NCBI RefSeq assembly: GCF_030548465.1
Contig: NZ_JAUOSF010000001.1
Coordinates: 186,001 to 250,000 of the forward strand
Reading direction: 5' to 3'
Length of the DNA stretch: 64,000 nucleotides
Origin: Tamlana sp. 2_MG-2023
GTDB lineage: Bacteria; Bacteroidota; Bacteroidia; Flavobacteriales; Flavobacteriaceae
In this document: positions 44,753-53,794 of the stretch, piece after piece
Position numbering within the stretch: position 1 is the stretch's first letter
Layout of the letters: each line of letters begins with the position of its first letter
Translations under genes and position numbers: made by a program
The notes under the pieces: model-generated
What the model was told of the DNA's origin: nothing
Seen by the model: only the letters and a program-made list of their open reading frames with translations
Databases searched by the model: none

Positions 44753-44778
44753 GGCGTTTTAATTATAAATAATAAAGG

Positions 44779-44813
44779 GCTGTTTAAAATCAATTTTTAA
44801 GCAGCTTTTTTTT
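44779..44813 (+). terminator. intrinsic terminator after the prolyl isomerase gene
   Basis: An 11-bp stem (44779-44789 with 44795-44805, one G-U wobble), a 5-base loop and a run of eight T (44806-44813). It starts 27 bases after the stop codon. Confidence 0.85.
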
Positions 44814-44868
44814 GTGGTACATTTTAATTATGTAACTTCATGTTTCTATTTTGAAAGAAGAATCCTAT

Positions 44869-45399
44869 ATGACAAATCAAGATTTGGAGAAACTAAAATA
44901 TCCTATTGGTCATTTTGAATGTCCTGAAAACATTTCCGAAGAAATTATTAAAAATTGGATTTCTGTTTTAGAAGTATTTCCAAATCGGTTGGAAAAGTTA
45001 GTTAGCGGGTTAAGCGACGACCAATTAGATACCGTTTATAGACCGAACGGTTGGACGATTAGGCAGGTGGTTCACCATATTTCCGATAGTCACCATCATA
45101 GCTATACAAGATTTAAATGGGCACTTACTGAAGATAAACCTGTGATAAAAACCTATTTTGAAGAACTTTGGGCAGAACTTATAGATTCTAAATCGGCACC
45201 AATTGAAATGTCTTTGCAACATATAAAAGCTATACATTTTAAGTTGGTATACTTATTGAAAACCTTAACGGAAGTAGATTTAAACAAAAGCTTTATTCAT
45301 CCTGAAACAAACAGTGAGGTAAAACTCAATTATCAAATAGGTAATTATGCCTGGCATAGTGACCACCATTATGCACATATTGAAAATGTTTTAAAATGA
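44869..45399 (+). CDS. DinB/YfiT-like putative metal-dependent hydrolase (thiol transferase family)
   Basis: A 176-residue four-helix-bundle protein of the DinB superfamily. The metal-binding histidines are visible: QVVHHISDSHHH (near residue 63) and WHSDHHYAHI near the C-terminus, the three-His site typical of YfiT and bacillithiol S-transferase-like proteins. KYPIGHFECPENIS at the start matches YfiT. I start at ATG 44869; the frame extends to TTG 44851, but the added residues are not family-like. It may act on thiol conjugates, but the Bacteroidota members are uncharacterised. Confidence 0.85.
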   Translation: MTNQDLEKLKYPIGHFECPENISEEIIKNWISVLEVFPNRLEKLVSGLSDDQLDTVYRPNGWTIRQVVHHISDSHHHSYTRFKWALTEDKPVIKTYFEELWAELIDSKSAPIEMSLQHIKAIHFKLVYLLKTLTEVDLNKSFIHPETNSEVKLNYQIGNYAWHSDHHYAHIENVLK

Positions 45400-45415
45400 A
45401 AAGAAAATAATTAAA

Positions 45416-45901
45416 ATGATAAGATCCCTCAAGAAACAAGACACTCAAGAAATATTAGATATATACAATTATTATGTTTTAAATTCCGTAGCTACTTTTG
45501 ATATTGATGCATTAACATTAGAAGAGTTTCAGGACAAAATAAATAACATTTATAAAGATTACCCCTTTATCGTGTTTGAAGAAAATAACGAGATTTTAGG
45601 CTATGCTTATGGTAGCCGATTTCGTCCGAAGGCGGCTTACAACGATGTGGTTGAATCCACAGTTTATGTGAAACATGATACACATGGTAAGGAAATAGGT
45701 ACTAAACTATATGCTGAATTGATAGCCCAATTAATTGAACGTGATTTTCATACGGTATTAGGAGTGCTTACCATTCCTAATGAGGCGAGTGTCAAACTGC
45801 ATGAGAAATTTGGTTTCGAAAAAGTAGCCCACTTAAAAGAGGTTGGTTATAAATTTGATACTTGGCAGCATGTTGGCATTTGGCAATTAAAGCTTAATTA
45901 A
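45416..45901 (+). CDS. GNAT family N-acetyltransferase (phosphinothricin-type)
   Basis: A 161-residue GNAT. The acetyl-CoA-binding stretch is VYVKHDTHGKEIGTKLYAEL (near 82-101), with a DTHGKEIG loop in place of the usual Q/RxxGxG/A, and ASVKLHEKFGFEKVAHLKEVGYKFDTWQHVG at the end resembles Pat/Bar-type enzymes. The family acetylates primary amines, often small molecules or antibiotics. The substrate here is unknown. Its stop codon overlaps that of the convergent redoxin gene. Confidence 0.88.
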   Translation: MIRSLKKQDTQEILDIYNYYVLNSVATFDIDALTLEEFQDKINNIYKDYPFIVFEENNEILGYAYGSRFRPKAAYNDVVESTVYVKHDTHGKEIGTKLYAELIAQLIERDFHTVLGVLTIPNEASVKLHEKFGFEKVAHLKEVGYKFDTWQHVGIWQLKLN

Positions 45902-46455
45902 TTTTTCCACTTAATACTACAACCAATACTTGGTTTTTGAGTGGCTGTATTTTTTTTAGCGTCTAGTAAACAGTCTAAGGCCTGCTTTAAATCTTTCCCT
46001 GTAACAGCTTTGGCGTTTCCTGGTCTGGAGTCGTCTAATTGTCCCCGATAGGAAAGTTTTAAATCTTGATCGAACAGATAAAAGTCAGGGGTACAAGCGG
46101 CATCATAGGCTTTTGCTACACGCTGGGTTTCATCGTACAAATACGGAAATGGATAGTTTGCATTTTTCGCATGTACATGCATTTTTTCAGGGCCATCTTG
46201 AGGATAATTAACCGCATCATTACTTGAAATAGCAATAAAACCAATGCCTTTTTCCGCGTAAGCGTTCGCTATATTTACAATTTCTTTATTAATATGAATA
46301 ACAAACGGACAATGGTTACAAATAAACATGATAACGGTTCCTTTTGCGCCTTTTAAAGCATTTAAACTTAAAGCATTGCCGCTTACAGTATCTGGAAGTT
46401 CAAAAAATGGGGCTTCTGTGCCCAAGGGTAACATGTTTGAAGGTGTGTCTGCCAT
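45898..46455 (-). CDS. thioredoxin-like (AhpC/TSA-type) redoxin
   Basis: A 185-residue thioredoxin-fold protein of the kind common in Flavobacteriaceae: ADTPSNMLPLGTEAPFFELPD at the start, IMFICNHCPFVI with a C-x-x-C active site (CNHC, about residues 47-50), and a conserved end PSIGCSIKWK. It probably reduces or oxidises thiols in the cytoplasm, but the substrate is unknown. I start at ATG 46455. The frame extends 30 codons upstream, but that part is lysine/asparagine-rich, unlike the family, and overlaps the putative leader. Confidence 0.85.
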   Translation of the reverse strand: MADTPSNMLPLGTEAPFFELPDTVSGNALSLNALKGAKGTVIMFICNHCPFVIHINKEIVNIANAYAEKGIGFIAISSNDAVNYPQDGPEKMHVHAKNANYPFPYLYDETQRVAKAYDAACTPDFYLFDQDLKLSYRGQLDDSRPGNAKAVTGKDLKQALDCLLDAKKNTATQKPSIGCSIKWKN

Positions 46456-46542
46456 GATAAAAATGTTTATCCAAAGTTCGTGAATATTTGTGTTTTTGTA
46501 AAATGATGTACTTAATTTCTTTTTAGAGATCGTTATAAATGA

Positions 46543-46572
46543 CAAAGAGGCTGCTATAAAAGCAACCTCCTT
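46543..46572 (-). terminator. hairpin terminator after the secreted glycosidase gene (minus strand)
   Basis: On the minus strand an inverted repeat (GAGGTTGCT / AGCAGCCTC, one mismatch, AT-rich loop) is followed by a TTTG-TTT stretch, 45-70 bases after the stop codon of the glycosidase. Confidence 0.6.
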
Positions 46573-46614
46573 GTACTTAACTAATTAATAGTAACAAAAT
46601 GTATTTTAATATGT

Positions 46615-49600
46615 TTATTTTTTAATGATTTTAAATAAATCACTCACACCTTCATCGGTAACTCGAATTAAATAGAGTCCGTTTTGATAACCTGTTAGAT
46701 CGATGTTAACACGGCTCTCTAGAACGTTTATTCTTTTAATTAAACTTCCCTGAATATTGAATATTTCTACAGTAGATGTCGTATTCACCCCTTCTATAAC
46801 CACGTTGCCATGAGTAGGATTCGGGTAAACAGAAATATTGTCTAGTTTTTTATCTCCAACCGAAAGCGTTCCATTGAATGTTAAGCTAAACCAATCGGCA
46901 TTCCATTGCCATTCTGTCGCCCCGGTCGATTCAAAACGAATGGTGCGTGTGCCGCTAGAGATATCGACATCTCCCGATCCGTCTTGGGTTACATAGGTAT
47001 CCCAATCACCCGTTCCTGAAAGTGATGTTGTGTTTAATAGTACACCATCAACGTAGATGTTTACACCAATTCCTGTGGTATTAGGTGAACCAACATGATA
47101 TTTAATAGAATACGATCCGCTTGCCGGAATGTCTACGGTGTAATCTGCCCAGTCTCCAGAAGTATTGTTGTTAAATCCGTTAGGACTAACAACCATTCCA
47201 CTAGAGGCTCCATCAGTATTTACTAAAGTTTCAGCTTCAATATAAATGGTTTTAGAAACCGAAACTGTACATGTCGCAGAGATACTAGAATTTGAAGCTG
47301 ATGTCGCTGTTATAATTGCTGTTCCGTCTGTTAATCCAGCGGTAATCACTCCGTTTTGGTCTACCGATACCGTACTATTATTTGAAAACCAAACAACATC
47401 CTTTTCTGTAGTGAAAGAAGGATTAAGGGTAGCGGTTAGTGTTTTGTTTCCGTCAGGGAATAAGTGTGCTGTTGCTGGTAAATCAATTGAAGTTACAGGA
47501 ACCGAAACTTCATCAGACTGTACTGTAATTAAAACTTCATCATAAATCGTATTTGATTCTGCTGAGGTTGCTCTAATCGTAGCATCACCTGCTGACATTC
47601 CTGTAATTTCACCTGTACTTGAATCGACTGTGGCAACTGCCGTGTTACTAGAACTCCAGATAATGTCTTTATTAAAAGCGTCGCTTGGTAAAACAGTCGC
47701 AGATCGTGTAATCATTTTTCCAGTTTCAACAGCTGGTAGTCCATCTTCAATAGTCACGGAAGCAACACCAATATGATCTTTAATTTCGATATCTTTCGTT
47801 TTGGTGTCTAAAACGGTGTTTCCATCTTTTAGACTTACTCTAAAGGCATACCCGGTTCCCGCAGCAGGAGCGCTAGCTAAATTATAAGTCACAGACACAG
47901 TATCATCACCCATGACGTTTACGTTTTCAGTTCCAGAACCTAAAACTGTTGAGCCATTTAATAACTCCACCATAACGGTACGCGCTCCCATAGCTGAAAT
48001 AGGAACATCTACAGCGGCCGTAGTAAACGGACGAATAAAATCAGGTAAAGCATTGGTAAATACCGTTTCATTTCCTGCAATACGAACACTAACTGTAATC
48101 GCATCAGAAATATTGGTTCCTTTAACTTTAGCTGTGATTATTGCTGAAGATCCAATGACTTTACCAACAACTTTTCCTGAAGGAAGTACTTCAACAATAT
48201 TTTCGTTACTTGAAGTCCATTCAATTTCAGGAGCATTGTTAGGAGCAGGGTTTAATTGTAAAGTTAGTGGTGTATTTACATAGTGATCTGTTGTGATGGC
48301 ATCACCTTCTAGAATTTCTATGGAAGTCACCTCTGATTCCTGGTAAGGCATCACCTCAATAGTTTTCGTATCAAGAATGCTAGCCGATTGTGTGCTTGTG
48401 GCTGTGATTATAGCCGTACCTGAATCGGCAACTGCTGTAACAATACCATTTTCATCTACGGTAGCAACACTTGTATCAGACGAAGTCCAAACTAATGCTT
48501 TATTTGTTGCATCTTCCGGAGTGAAAGTTGGTACGATAGCTAAATTGTTTCCATTCATTAAGGATTCGGTATCACTACCTAAATCGATAGACACTAAATC
48601 TATGTTTGCTGCATCAGTACGTCCTGGATCTTCATCCATATCCCAAACTTGCAACATTACTGAAGTGAAATCTGCTTGTTGTTGACGTCTAAAATAAATG
48701 GTATTTTCACCATCAACTAAGTAGTCTGCTGGTACATCTATTTCTAATACACCAAACCAGCCACCTTTCCAGCCACCTTTAACATAACCACGAGGGTTAA
48801 CGAGCATCGGGCCATTTTGAACCACTTCATTGCCATTTACCAATAAAGAATGTACTTTCATAGTACCTCCAATACCAGTTGAGCCATCGGTAGGGTTATA
48901 GAAAAACCCACCAATTCTAACGACAGCTTCCCCTTTTGATGGTTTTGCAACATTAGGGATTGTAGTTGTAAAGTTGTTAACCCCTTCCAATCGACATAAT
49001 TGCGTACCTCTAGAGTTTTTCGCTGTAGTAAGCGGCACAGACATGTATTTTGTTTCTTTCGATTCTTTGTCTATTACCACGTTATTTGAGTAAGTATAGT
49101 CTAAAACAATTGTAGAATTTGGTTTTAATGTCACTTGTGTTGGTGCATCAGTTAAATTCGCGATCACATAATCAGGTTCCCCTTGGCTTCCAAGGTTTGG
49201 GTTGAAAAATAAGTGACGCATTTCTACATTTGTTACGCTATTTGCTGCAGCTGTATTAAAAGTATTTAAGTTTATAGTTTTAGAATCTGCTTCAGCATTA
49301 TTCAGAATTAAGTAAACATGTTTGTCTTTTACATAAGCATCGACTTGAACATCAAGGTTGTTAGATTTGGTATCAATACGTGTACCTTCAACATCTTTCC
49401 ATAGTTGGAAATAATAAATGATAGGACTCCAGTCCCAACCACCTGTTGGTTCATTCATAGTCCAAGTAGCTTGATCTCCTGTCCATTGACCTTTTGGTTC
49501 AAAAAGTGTGGCACCATCATAACGTTGTACGGTTGTAGCGTTTTTAAAATGTGCTCCCCAGACTGCTTTTGCAGGTGCAAATGGCATACTCATCACTACA

Positions 49601-50826
49601 TGAGAAGGACGCTCTAAAAACTGCATAAACATTTGGTTGAAAGGTTTTAAAAATTCCCAATCACGACGTCTATCTGGAAGACTATTGATGTACGAAGTGT
49701 TTACAGCTCCAAATTCTGATAAAACAATATCTTTTTTTGATCCAAACTGATTGTTATCATACCATTCTAGTAAATCTAACATCGCTGCTGTATGTCCTCC
49801 TGATCTTGTCGTTGCTTGCGCATCTGTTGCATTTGGCCAGTCGTAAATATGTACGCCGTAGAAATCCATATCGGCACCAGCATAATCGATAAATCCTTGC
49901 CATAGATAATCCCATTGCCACCAATCGTCACCTCTTCTGTCCCATGCTTTAGGCCAACCGTTTACACCAGAAAGCATGTTGTCGTATAATGCATTGGCTT
50001 CTGGGCTAGAGTTGTCGTACCAAAACTGTCCATCGGTACGGGAAGGAATACCATCTTGTTTGAAAAAGTCGTGCTGTCCTTGCGTCATACCTCCAATTAA
50101 TGGCGCTTGGCTTCCTAGTCTATCACGAACCTCTTGTGCTACTAGCTTGTGATACTCCCAGTTTTTTTCCAAACTAGAGACAATCATACCAAAAGAGGGG
50201 TTCATGAAATTCATGTCTGGCTCGTTATAACATTCCCAGTATTTAGGAAGTTTATTTCCCGGAGCTCCTGGAGATTTTGCAAAATAATGATCCATGTATT
50301 TACCTACCCAATCTGCTGCAGCATCTACATCCTTAACAAACCAGCCATCTTTTCCCTTACCAAATCCTGGAAACCAAGATAGGTTTGAGTACATTGGGCT
50401 GGTATCGTTAATTCCCATAATCATGTTGTTGGTTTTACTTACATACTGTTGTCTTGAAATGAAATCTGCTGATGATTCCCATGCTTTCAAGCCGTTAGAA
50501 TGTTCGACCATTTGGGCTTCATTTGCCCATCCTGGGTTGTTTGGGTCTTCTTCTACACCTTGCATTTTCCAAGTTGCCGATCCGGTTTCTCTTCCAAAGT
50601 AAACTCCTAAATCATTAATTAAGTAATCCAGCTTGTCTTCTTCTCCGTTCCAATCGTTTTCAAAGGGGGTAGAATGGATAGTCATGTGTCGTTCTCGACC
50701 GAAGTCAGACACATTATCCACGGAGTGTTTCATGTTTAAGTTAACGTCGACGTTAACATTTTGGGAAAATCCCGTACTGTAATATAGGAGGCCTATACCC
50801 AGTATCCATTTGTTTTTGTTTTTCAT
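46615..50826 (-). CDS. secreted GH86-like beta-agarase/porphyranase with Ig-like repeats, CBM6 and T9SS tail
   Basis: A 1403-residue exported enzyme. Signal peptide (LGIGLLYYSTGFSQ, cleavage near 22); a clan GH-A catalytic domain with YWECYNEPDMNF (acid/base E202) and IVLSEFGAVNTSY (nucleophile E371); a beta-sandwich to about 760; Big_2-type Ig-like repeats (about 765-850, 860-940, 1040-1120 and 1130-1210, with ATVDENGIVTAV-like signatures) and an intervening domain; a CBM6 (about 1215-1330; IEAETLVNTDG, then GDWADYTVDIPASGSY); and a T9SS type A sorting domain (VYPNPTHGNVVIEG, last 75 residues). The overall pattern fits GH86, which cuts agarose or porphyran of red algae. GH86 is recognised from memory; another GH-A agarase family is possible. 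Confidence 0.78.
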   Translation of the reverse strand: MKNKNKWILGIGLLYYSTGFSQNVNVDVNLNMKHSVDNVSDFGRERHMTIHSTPFENDWNGEEDKLDYLINDLGVYFGRETGSATWKMQGVEEDPNNPGWANEAQMVEHSNGLKAWESSADFISRQQYVSKTNNMIMGINDTSPMYSNLSWFPGFGKGKDGWFVKDVDAAADWVGKYMDHYFAKSPGAPGNKLPKYWECYNEPDMNFMNPSFGMIVSSLEKNWEYHKLVAQEVRDRLGSQAPLIGGMTQGQHDFFKQDGIPSRTDGQFWYDNSSPEANALYDNMLSGVNGWPKAWDRRGDDWWQWDYLWQGFIDYAGADMDFYGVHIYDWPNATDAQATTRSGGHTAAMLDLLEWYDNNQFGSKKDIVLSEFGAVNTSYINSLPDRRRDWEFLKPFNQMFMQFLERPSHVVMSMPFAPAKAVWGAHFKNATTVQRYDGATLFEPKGQWTGDQATWTMNEPTGGWDWSPIIYYFQLWKDVEGTRIDTKSNNLDVQVDAYVKDKHVYLILNNAEADSKTINLNTFNTAAANSVTNVEMRHLFFNPNLGSQGEPDYVIANLTDAPTQVTLKPNSTIVLDYTYSNNVVIDKESKETKYMSVPLTTAKNSRGTQLCRLEGVNNFTTTIPNVAKPSKGEAVVRIGGFFYNPTDGSTGIGGTMKVHSLLVNGNEVVQNGPMLVNPRGYVKGGWKGGWFGVLEIDVPADYLVDGENTIYFRRQQQADFTSVMLQVWDMDEDPGRTDAANIDLVSIDLGSDTESLMNGNNLAIVPTFTPEDATNKALVWTSSDTSVATVDENGIVTAVADSGTAIITATSTQSASILDTKTIEVMPYQESEVTSIEILEGDAITTDHYVNTPLTLQLNPAPNNAPEIEWTSSNENIVEVLPSGKVVGKVIGSSAIITAKVKGTNISDAITVSVRIAGNETVFTNALPDFIRPFTTAAVDVPISAMGARTVMVELLNGSTVLGSGTENVNVMGDDTVSVTYNLASAPAAGTGYAFRVSLKDGNTVLDTKTKDIEIKDHIGVASVTIEDGLPAVETGKMITRSATVLPSDAFNKDIIWSSSNTAVATVDSSTGEITGMSAGDATIRATSAESNTIYDEVLITVQSDEVSVPVTSIDLPATAHLFPDGNKTLTATLNPSFTTEKDVVWFSNNSTVSVDQNGVITAGLTDGTAIITATSASNSSISATCTVSVSKTIYIEAETLVNTDGASSGMVVSPNGFNNNTSGDWADYTVDIPASGSYSIKYHVGSPNTTGIGVNIYVDGVLLNTTSLSGTGDWDTYVTQDGSGDVDISSGTRTIRFESTGATEWQWNADWFSLTFNGTLSVGDKKLDNISVYPNPTHGNVVIEGVNTTSTVEIFNIQGSLIKRINVLESRVNIDLTGYQNGLYLIRVTDEGVSDLFKIIKK

Positions 50827-51771
50827 TGTTTAGGTATTATTTAGTTAGAAATGATCCAAAATTCTTGCTTTTGAATGTCTGATTTTAAGAACACTTAGTG
50901 GTGATAGGTGTTTTTTATCTTTTTTAGACTTTAAATGCTTGAAGAAATTGGATGGCAAATTATTTTGCCGAGTTGGTTTTGTGCTGTATTGATCCTAGGT
51001 TTATTTGGTATTGCATGTCTATGTAAGTTAATATCTGAATAAATTCTAAGTATTTACTTTTTGTAAAATCGATGTGTAAAATGTTAGAAGCAGACAGGTT
51101 AGCTTATGAAAGACATTGATTTTGAGTAAGTCATGTTTCACTATGCAGGTCCTAAATATTTATCAAATAAGTTTTAGGGGATAGTAAAATAAGCGCTCAG
51201 CTTTTGGGGATTAATATGGGTGAATAGTTTTCTTCGCTTGATGCTGAAATGCGAAATGATATAAGAAATTTTTCTTTTAGAATTTGGGTTTTCATGCCAA
51301 AATAGGCTAATAACACGTTCGTTTTTTTCATAATGTATTTATTTAGTAGTTAGGGTATTCTGGATGTGGTTAACTATCCGAATTCAAAATTATTTGTAAA
51401 CACCTGTTAATCAATGGTTTTAAACTAGATTATAACTCGACAAAAATAAACCGCACCGATAAACAGTTAGTTTTTTTGGGAATTCGACTAGACAAAAACT
51501 TGATACACGCTTTTATGTTTAATTTTTTTGCTGTAGGAAGATGTTTACTTGTTTTTTTAGTCAATAAAATTACCAACTTGCTTACTATCTGTTTATAGCT
51601 AATATGTTGCGTTTTTTAAGACGAAGGTTGCTATGAAATTTTGTGGAAATACTACTGAATTTAATATATGACAAGCGATGTTTTTCAGATCGTTTGCATG
51701 ATTTTATGGGTGTGTGTATATAATTTTAAAAAAATAGTGAATCAACTTTTCAATATTTGTATTTTTAAAAA
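50827..51771 (+). other. 945-bp intergenic region, no convincing gene
   Basis: AT-rich sequence between the glycosidase (minus) and the CsaA-like gene (plus). The best minus-strand frame is 44 residues (51197-51331, starting MKKTNVLLAYFG), with no family likeness. A minus-strand TATTTTTG box at 51441-51448 could start a leader of about 610 bases for the glycosidase gene. No hairpin of note, no repeat arrays, no sign of transposase remnants. It may hold regulatory sequence or the relic of an ancestral gene. Confidence 0.5.
51441..51448 (-). promoter_or_regulatory. possible -7 box (TATTTTTG) upstream of the glycosidase gene
   Basis: Full match to TAnnTTTG on the minus strand, about 615 bases before the glycosidase ATG. 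No -33 element is obvious. If real, the transcript would have an unusually long leader; a nearer promoter may simply have gone unrecognised. Confidence 0.25.
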
Positions 51772-52107
51772 ATGAAAGACCTAATAACTTTTGATGATTT
51801 TACAAAAGTAGACCTACGTATAGGGACCATTTTAGAAGTACATGATTTTCCTGAGGCTAGAAATCCCGCTTATCAATTATACATTGATTTTGGAGAATTG
51901 GGATTAAAAAAAACTTCAGCACAAATCACAACACTTTACAATAAAGAAGATTTGATTAACCGACAAATTGTTGCTGTGGTTAATTTTCCTAGGAAGCAAA
52001 TTGCTAAATTCATGAGTGATTGTTTGGTAATTGGTGTTGTTAATGGTAAAGATGTATTACTTTTAAACCCTGAAACTAAAGTTAAAAACGGAACTCCCGT
52101 GAATTAA
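51772..52107 (+). CDS. CsaA-type tRNA-binding domain protein
   Basis: A 111-residue protein that is a single OB-fold tRNA-binding domain, as in CsaA, Trbp111 and the C-terminus of methionyl-tRNA synthetase. Characteristic features are TKVDLRIGTILEVHDFPEA (about 9-27), KTSAQITTLYN, RQIVAVVNFPRKQIAKFMSDCLVIG (about 67-91) and KVKNGTPV at the end. CsaA binds tRNA or acts as a chaperone in Bacillus; its role here is unproved. The start is ATG 51772. Confidence 0.9.
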   Translation: MKDLITFDDFTKVDLRIGTILEVHDFPEARNPAYQLYIDFGELGLKKTSAQITTLYNKEDLINRQIVAVVNFPRKQIAKFMSDCLVIGVVNGKDVLLLNPETKVKNGTPVN

Positions 52108-52168
52108 TTTTAATTGAAAACTCCATATTATTGGGGTTCAATAAATAACCGTTAGAAGCAAAAGTAGT

Positions 52169-53200
52169 TTGAAGTATTTTTTTTTGAGTATTGTAAGAGG
52201 CTATATGAATTTAGGGATGTTTTTCTATTTCAAAAAAATAACCGTTTACAATAAGGAACGTGTACCTAAAGACAAACCTGTTCTTATTTTAGGCAATCAC
52301 CAAAATGGTTTAATAGACCCGCTTTTAGTAGCAGTACGGTTTAAGCGTTTTTTCTATTTTTTAACACGAGCCGGGGTATTTACAAAACCATTATTAGCGA
52401 AATTATTTCATGTTTTTCAAATGCTTCCAGTGTACCGTATTCGTGATGGTTGGGGGAATCTAACCAATAACAATGCAATTTTTGAAAACTGTACCAAACT
52501 ACTAAGTAGAGGAGAAACAGTGGTAATATTTCCTGAAGGTGGACATGATTTAAGACGCACGGTTCGGCCGTTAAGTAAGGGGTTTACAAGAATTGTATTA
52601 GATACTTTAGAGAAACACCCAAAAACCGATTTGCAGTTAATTCCTATGGGTTTAAATTATGAAAGCCCCTTAAAGTTTCCTGATAGTGCTTCTATATATT
52701 TTGGAGAACCTGTAAATGCTAAAGACTTTTATACTGGAGAACGTAACAAAGATGTGGTACAGTTAAAATCTAGAATTCAATCAGAACTTTCTGAGCTAAC
52801 AGCTAATATTCCTATTGATAATTATGCTGAAACACTTAGTAAATTAGAAGCTTTAAATGTAGATTTCCTAAAACCACAAGCCGTGAATGCTTGTATAAAA
52901 AATGATTTTAAAGCGCCAGTAACGAAACCAAAGGATAGCTTCGTAGCTATAAAAAAGTTTTTTCGTTTTTTACTGATTTGCAACTTTATTATGCCCTATG
53001 CGGTTTGGAAGTATTATGCCCAGCCAAAAATTAAGGAACTTGAATTTGTAGCCACTTTCCGTTTTGCAGTCACTATTGTTTTAGGACCACTATGGTTATT
53101 GTTAACAGCGTTAGTTGTAGGTCTGTTTTTTGGATTTTATATAGCTTTGGCTTACGTTTTGGCCAGTTTGGCTGTCGTATTGTTAGCGGTGAAATTATAG
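52169..53200 (+). CDS. 1-acyl-sn-glycerol-3-phosphate acyltransferase-like protein (PlsC family)
   Basis: A 343-residue PlsC-type acyltransferase for phospholipid or lipid synthesis at the membrane. Motif I NHQNGLID (H-x4-D, near 43-50), FPEGGHDLRR (motif III-like, about 122-131) and IPMGLNYESP are present. The C-terminal third holds two hydrophobic segments (about 265-340), longer than classical PlsC. The only in-frame upstream start is TTG at 52169; an ATG follows at codon 13. 61 bases separate it from csaA. Confidence 0.85.
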   Translation: MKYFFLSIVRGYMNLGMFFYFKKITVYNKERVPKDKPVLILGNHQNGLIDPLLVAVRFKRFFYFLTRAGVFTKPLLAKLFHVFQMLPVYRIRDGWGNLTNNNAIFENCTKLLSRGETVVIFPEGGHDLRRTVRPLSKGFTRIVLDTLEKHPKTDLQLIPMGLNYESPLKFPDSASIYFGEPVNAKDFYTGERNKDVVQLKSRIQSELSELTANIPIDNYAETLSKLEALNVDFLKPQAVNACIKNDFKAPVTKPKDSFVAIKKFFRFLLICNFIMPYAVWKYYAQPKIKELEFVATFRFAVTIVLGPLWLLLTALVVGLFFGFYIALAYVLASLAVVLLAVKL

Positions 53201-53203
53201 CAT

Positions 53204-53236
53204 AAAAAAACCGCTAAACTAAGTTTAACGGTTTTG
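53204..53236. terminator. bidirectional terminator between plsC-like and DUF3276 genes
   Basis: An inverted repeat (53207-53219 with about 53223-53235, one mismatch) flanked by A-run on the left and T-run on the right, 3 bases after the plsC-like stop. With the convergent DUF3276 gene ending 21 bases further on, it can serve both strands. Confidence 0.75.
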
Positions 53237-53256
53237 AATTTTATGATGCTTTCATA

Positions 53257-53640
53257 TTAAATATCGTCAAAGCTAATATCTGTAAAGCTGTCTGGTGTTT
53301 TTAATTCATCTTCAGTAACACGACTTGTAGGGTCGTAGTCTTTCTTGAAGTCTTTTTGGTGACGTTCGCTAATAACTTCATCACCTTTTTCATTGATGAT
53401 ATAATCCGTCATTTCAGTTAAAATCTCTTTAAATTCTGAAAAATCTTCCTTATAAATATAAATTTTATGTTTTTTGTAATGAAATGATCCGTCGTCGTTT
53501 GTGAACTTTTTACTTTCTGTGATTGTTAAGTAGTAATCATCTGCTTTAGTAGCTCTTACATCAAAAAAATAAGTGCGTCTTCCTGCTCTTAAAACTTTTG
53601 AAAAAATTTCCTCTTTCTCCATCATACCGTTATTATTCAT
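53257..53640 (-). CDS. DUF3276 (PUR-like nucleic-acid-binding) protein
   Basis: A 127-residue protein of the Bacteroidota DUF3276 family, related to the PUR-alpha fold that binds single-stranded DNA or RNA. Signature: EIFSKVLRAGRRTYFFDVRATKADDYYLTITESKK (about 7-41), then HKIYIYKEDFSEFKEIL. The acidic C-terminus ends with DISFDDI. The true start may be the internal ATG at MMEKEE (residue 6). No functional partner is apparent nearby. Confidence 0.88.
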   Translation of the reverse strand: MNNNGMMEKEEIFSKVLRAGRRTYFFDVRATKADDYYLTITESKKFTNDDGSFHYKKHKIYIYKEDFSEFKEILTEMTDYIINEKGDEVISERHQKDFKKDYDPTSRVTEDELKTPDSFTDISFDDI

Positions 53641-53794
53641 AATTGAATTGAAATTTATTTATAATCATAATTGTATCAAAAATCTAAAAAAAACCGTTAC
53701 TAAGCAACAAATTTTGAGGTTTCTTTTTGAATTGTCCTATTTCTTTGCGTTTAATTAAATGATATGGTTGAGGTGGCTATTTTACTTGAAAGAT

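Noticed and set aside
46456-46545. 30-residue N-terminal extension of the redoxin
   Set aside because: Lysine/asparagine-rich with no family likeness; ATG 46455 begins the conserved domain.
47246-50602. Several plus-strand open frames of 70-123 codons opposite the secreted glycosidase
   Set aside because: They are antisense shadows of a long minus-strand gene with clear domains; none has a recognisable motif.
51197-51331. 44-residue minus-strand open frame upstream of the glycosidase
   Set aside because: Short, no family likeness, no supporting signals; noted only as part of the empty region.
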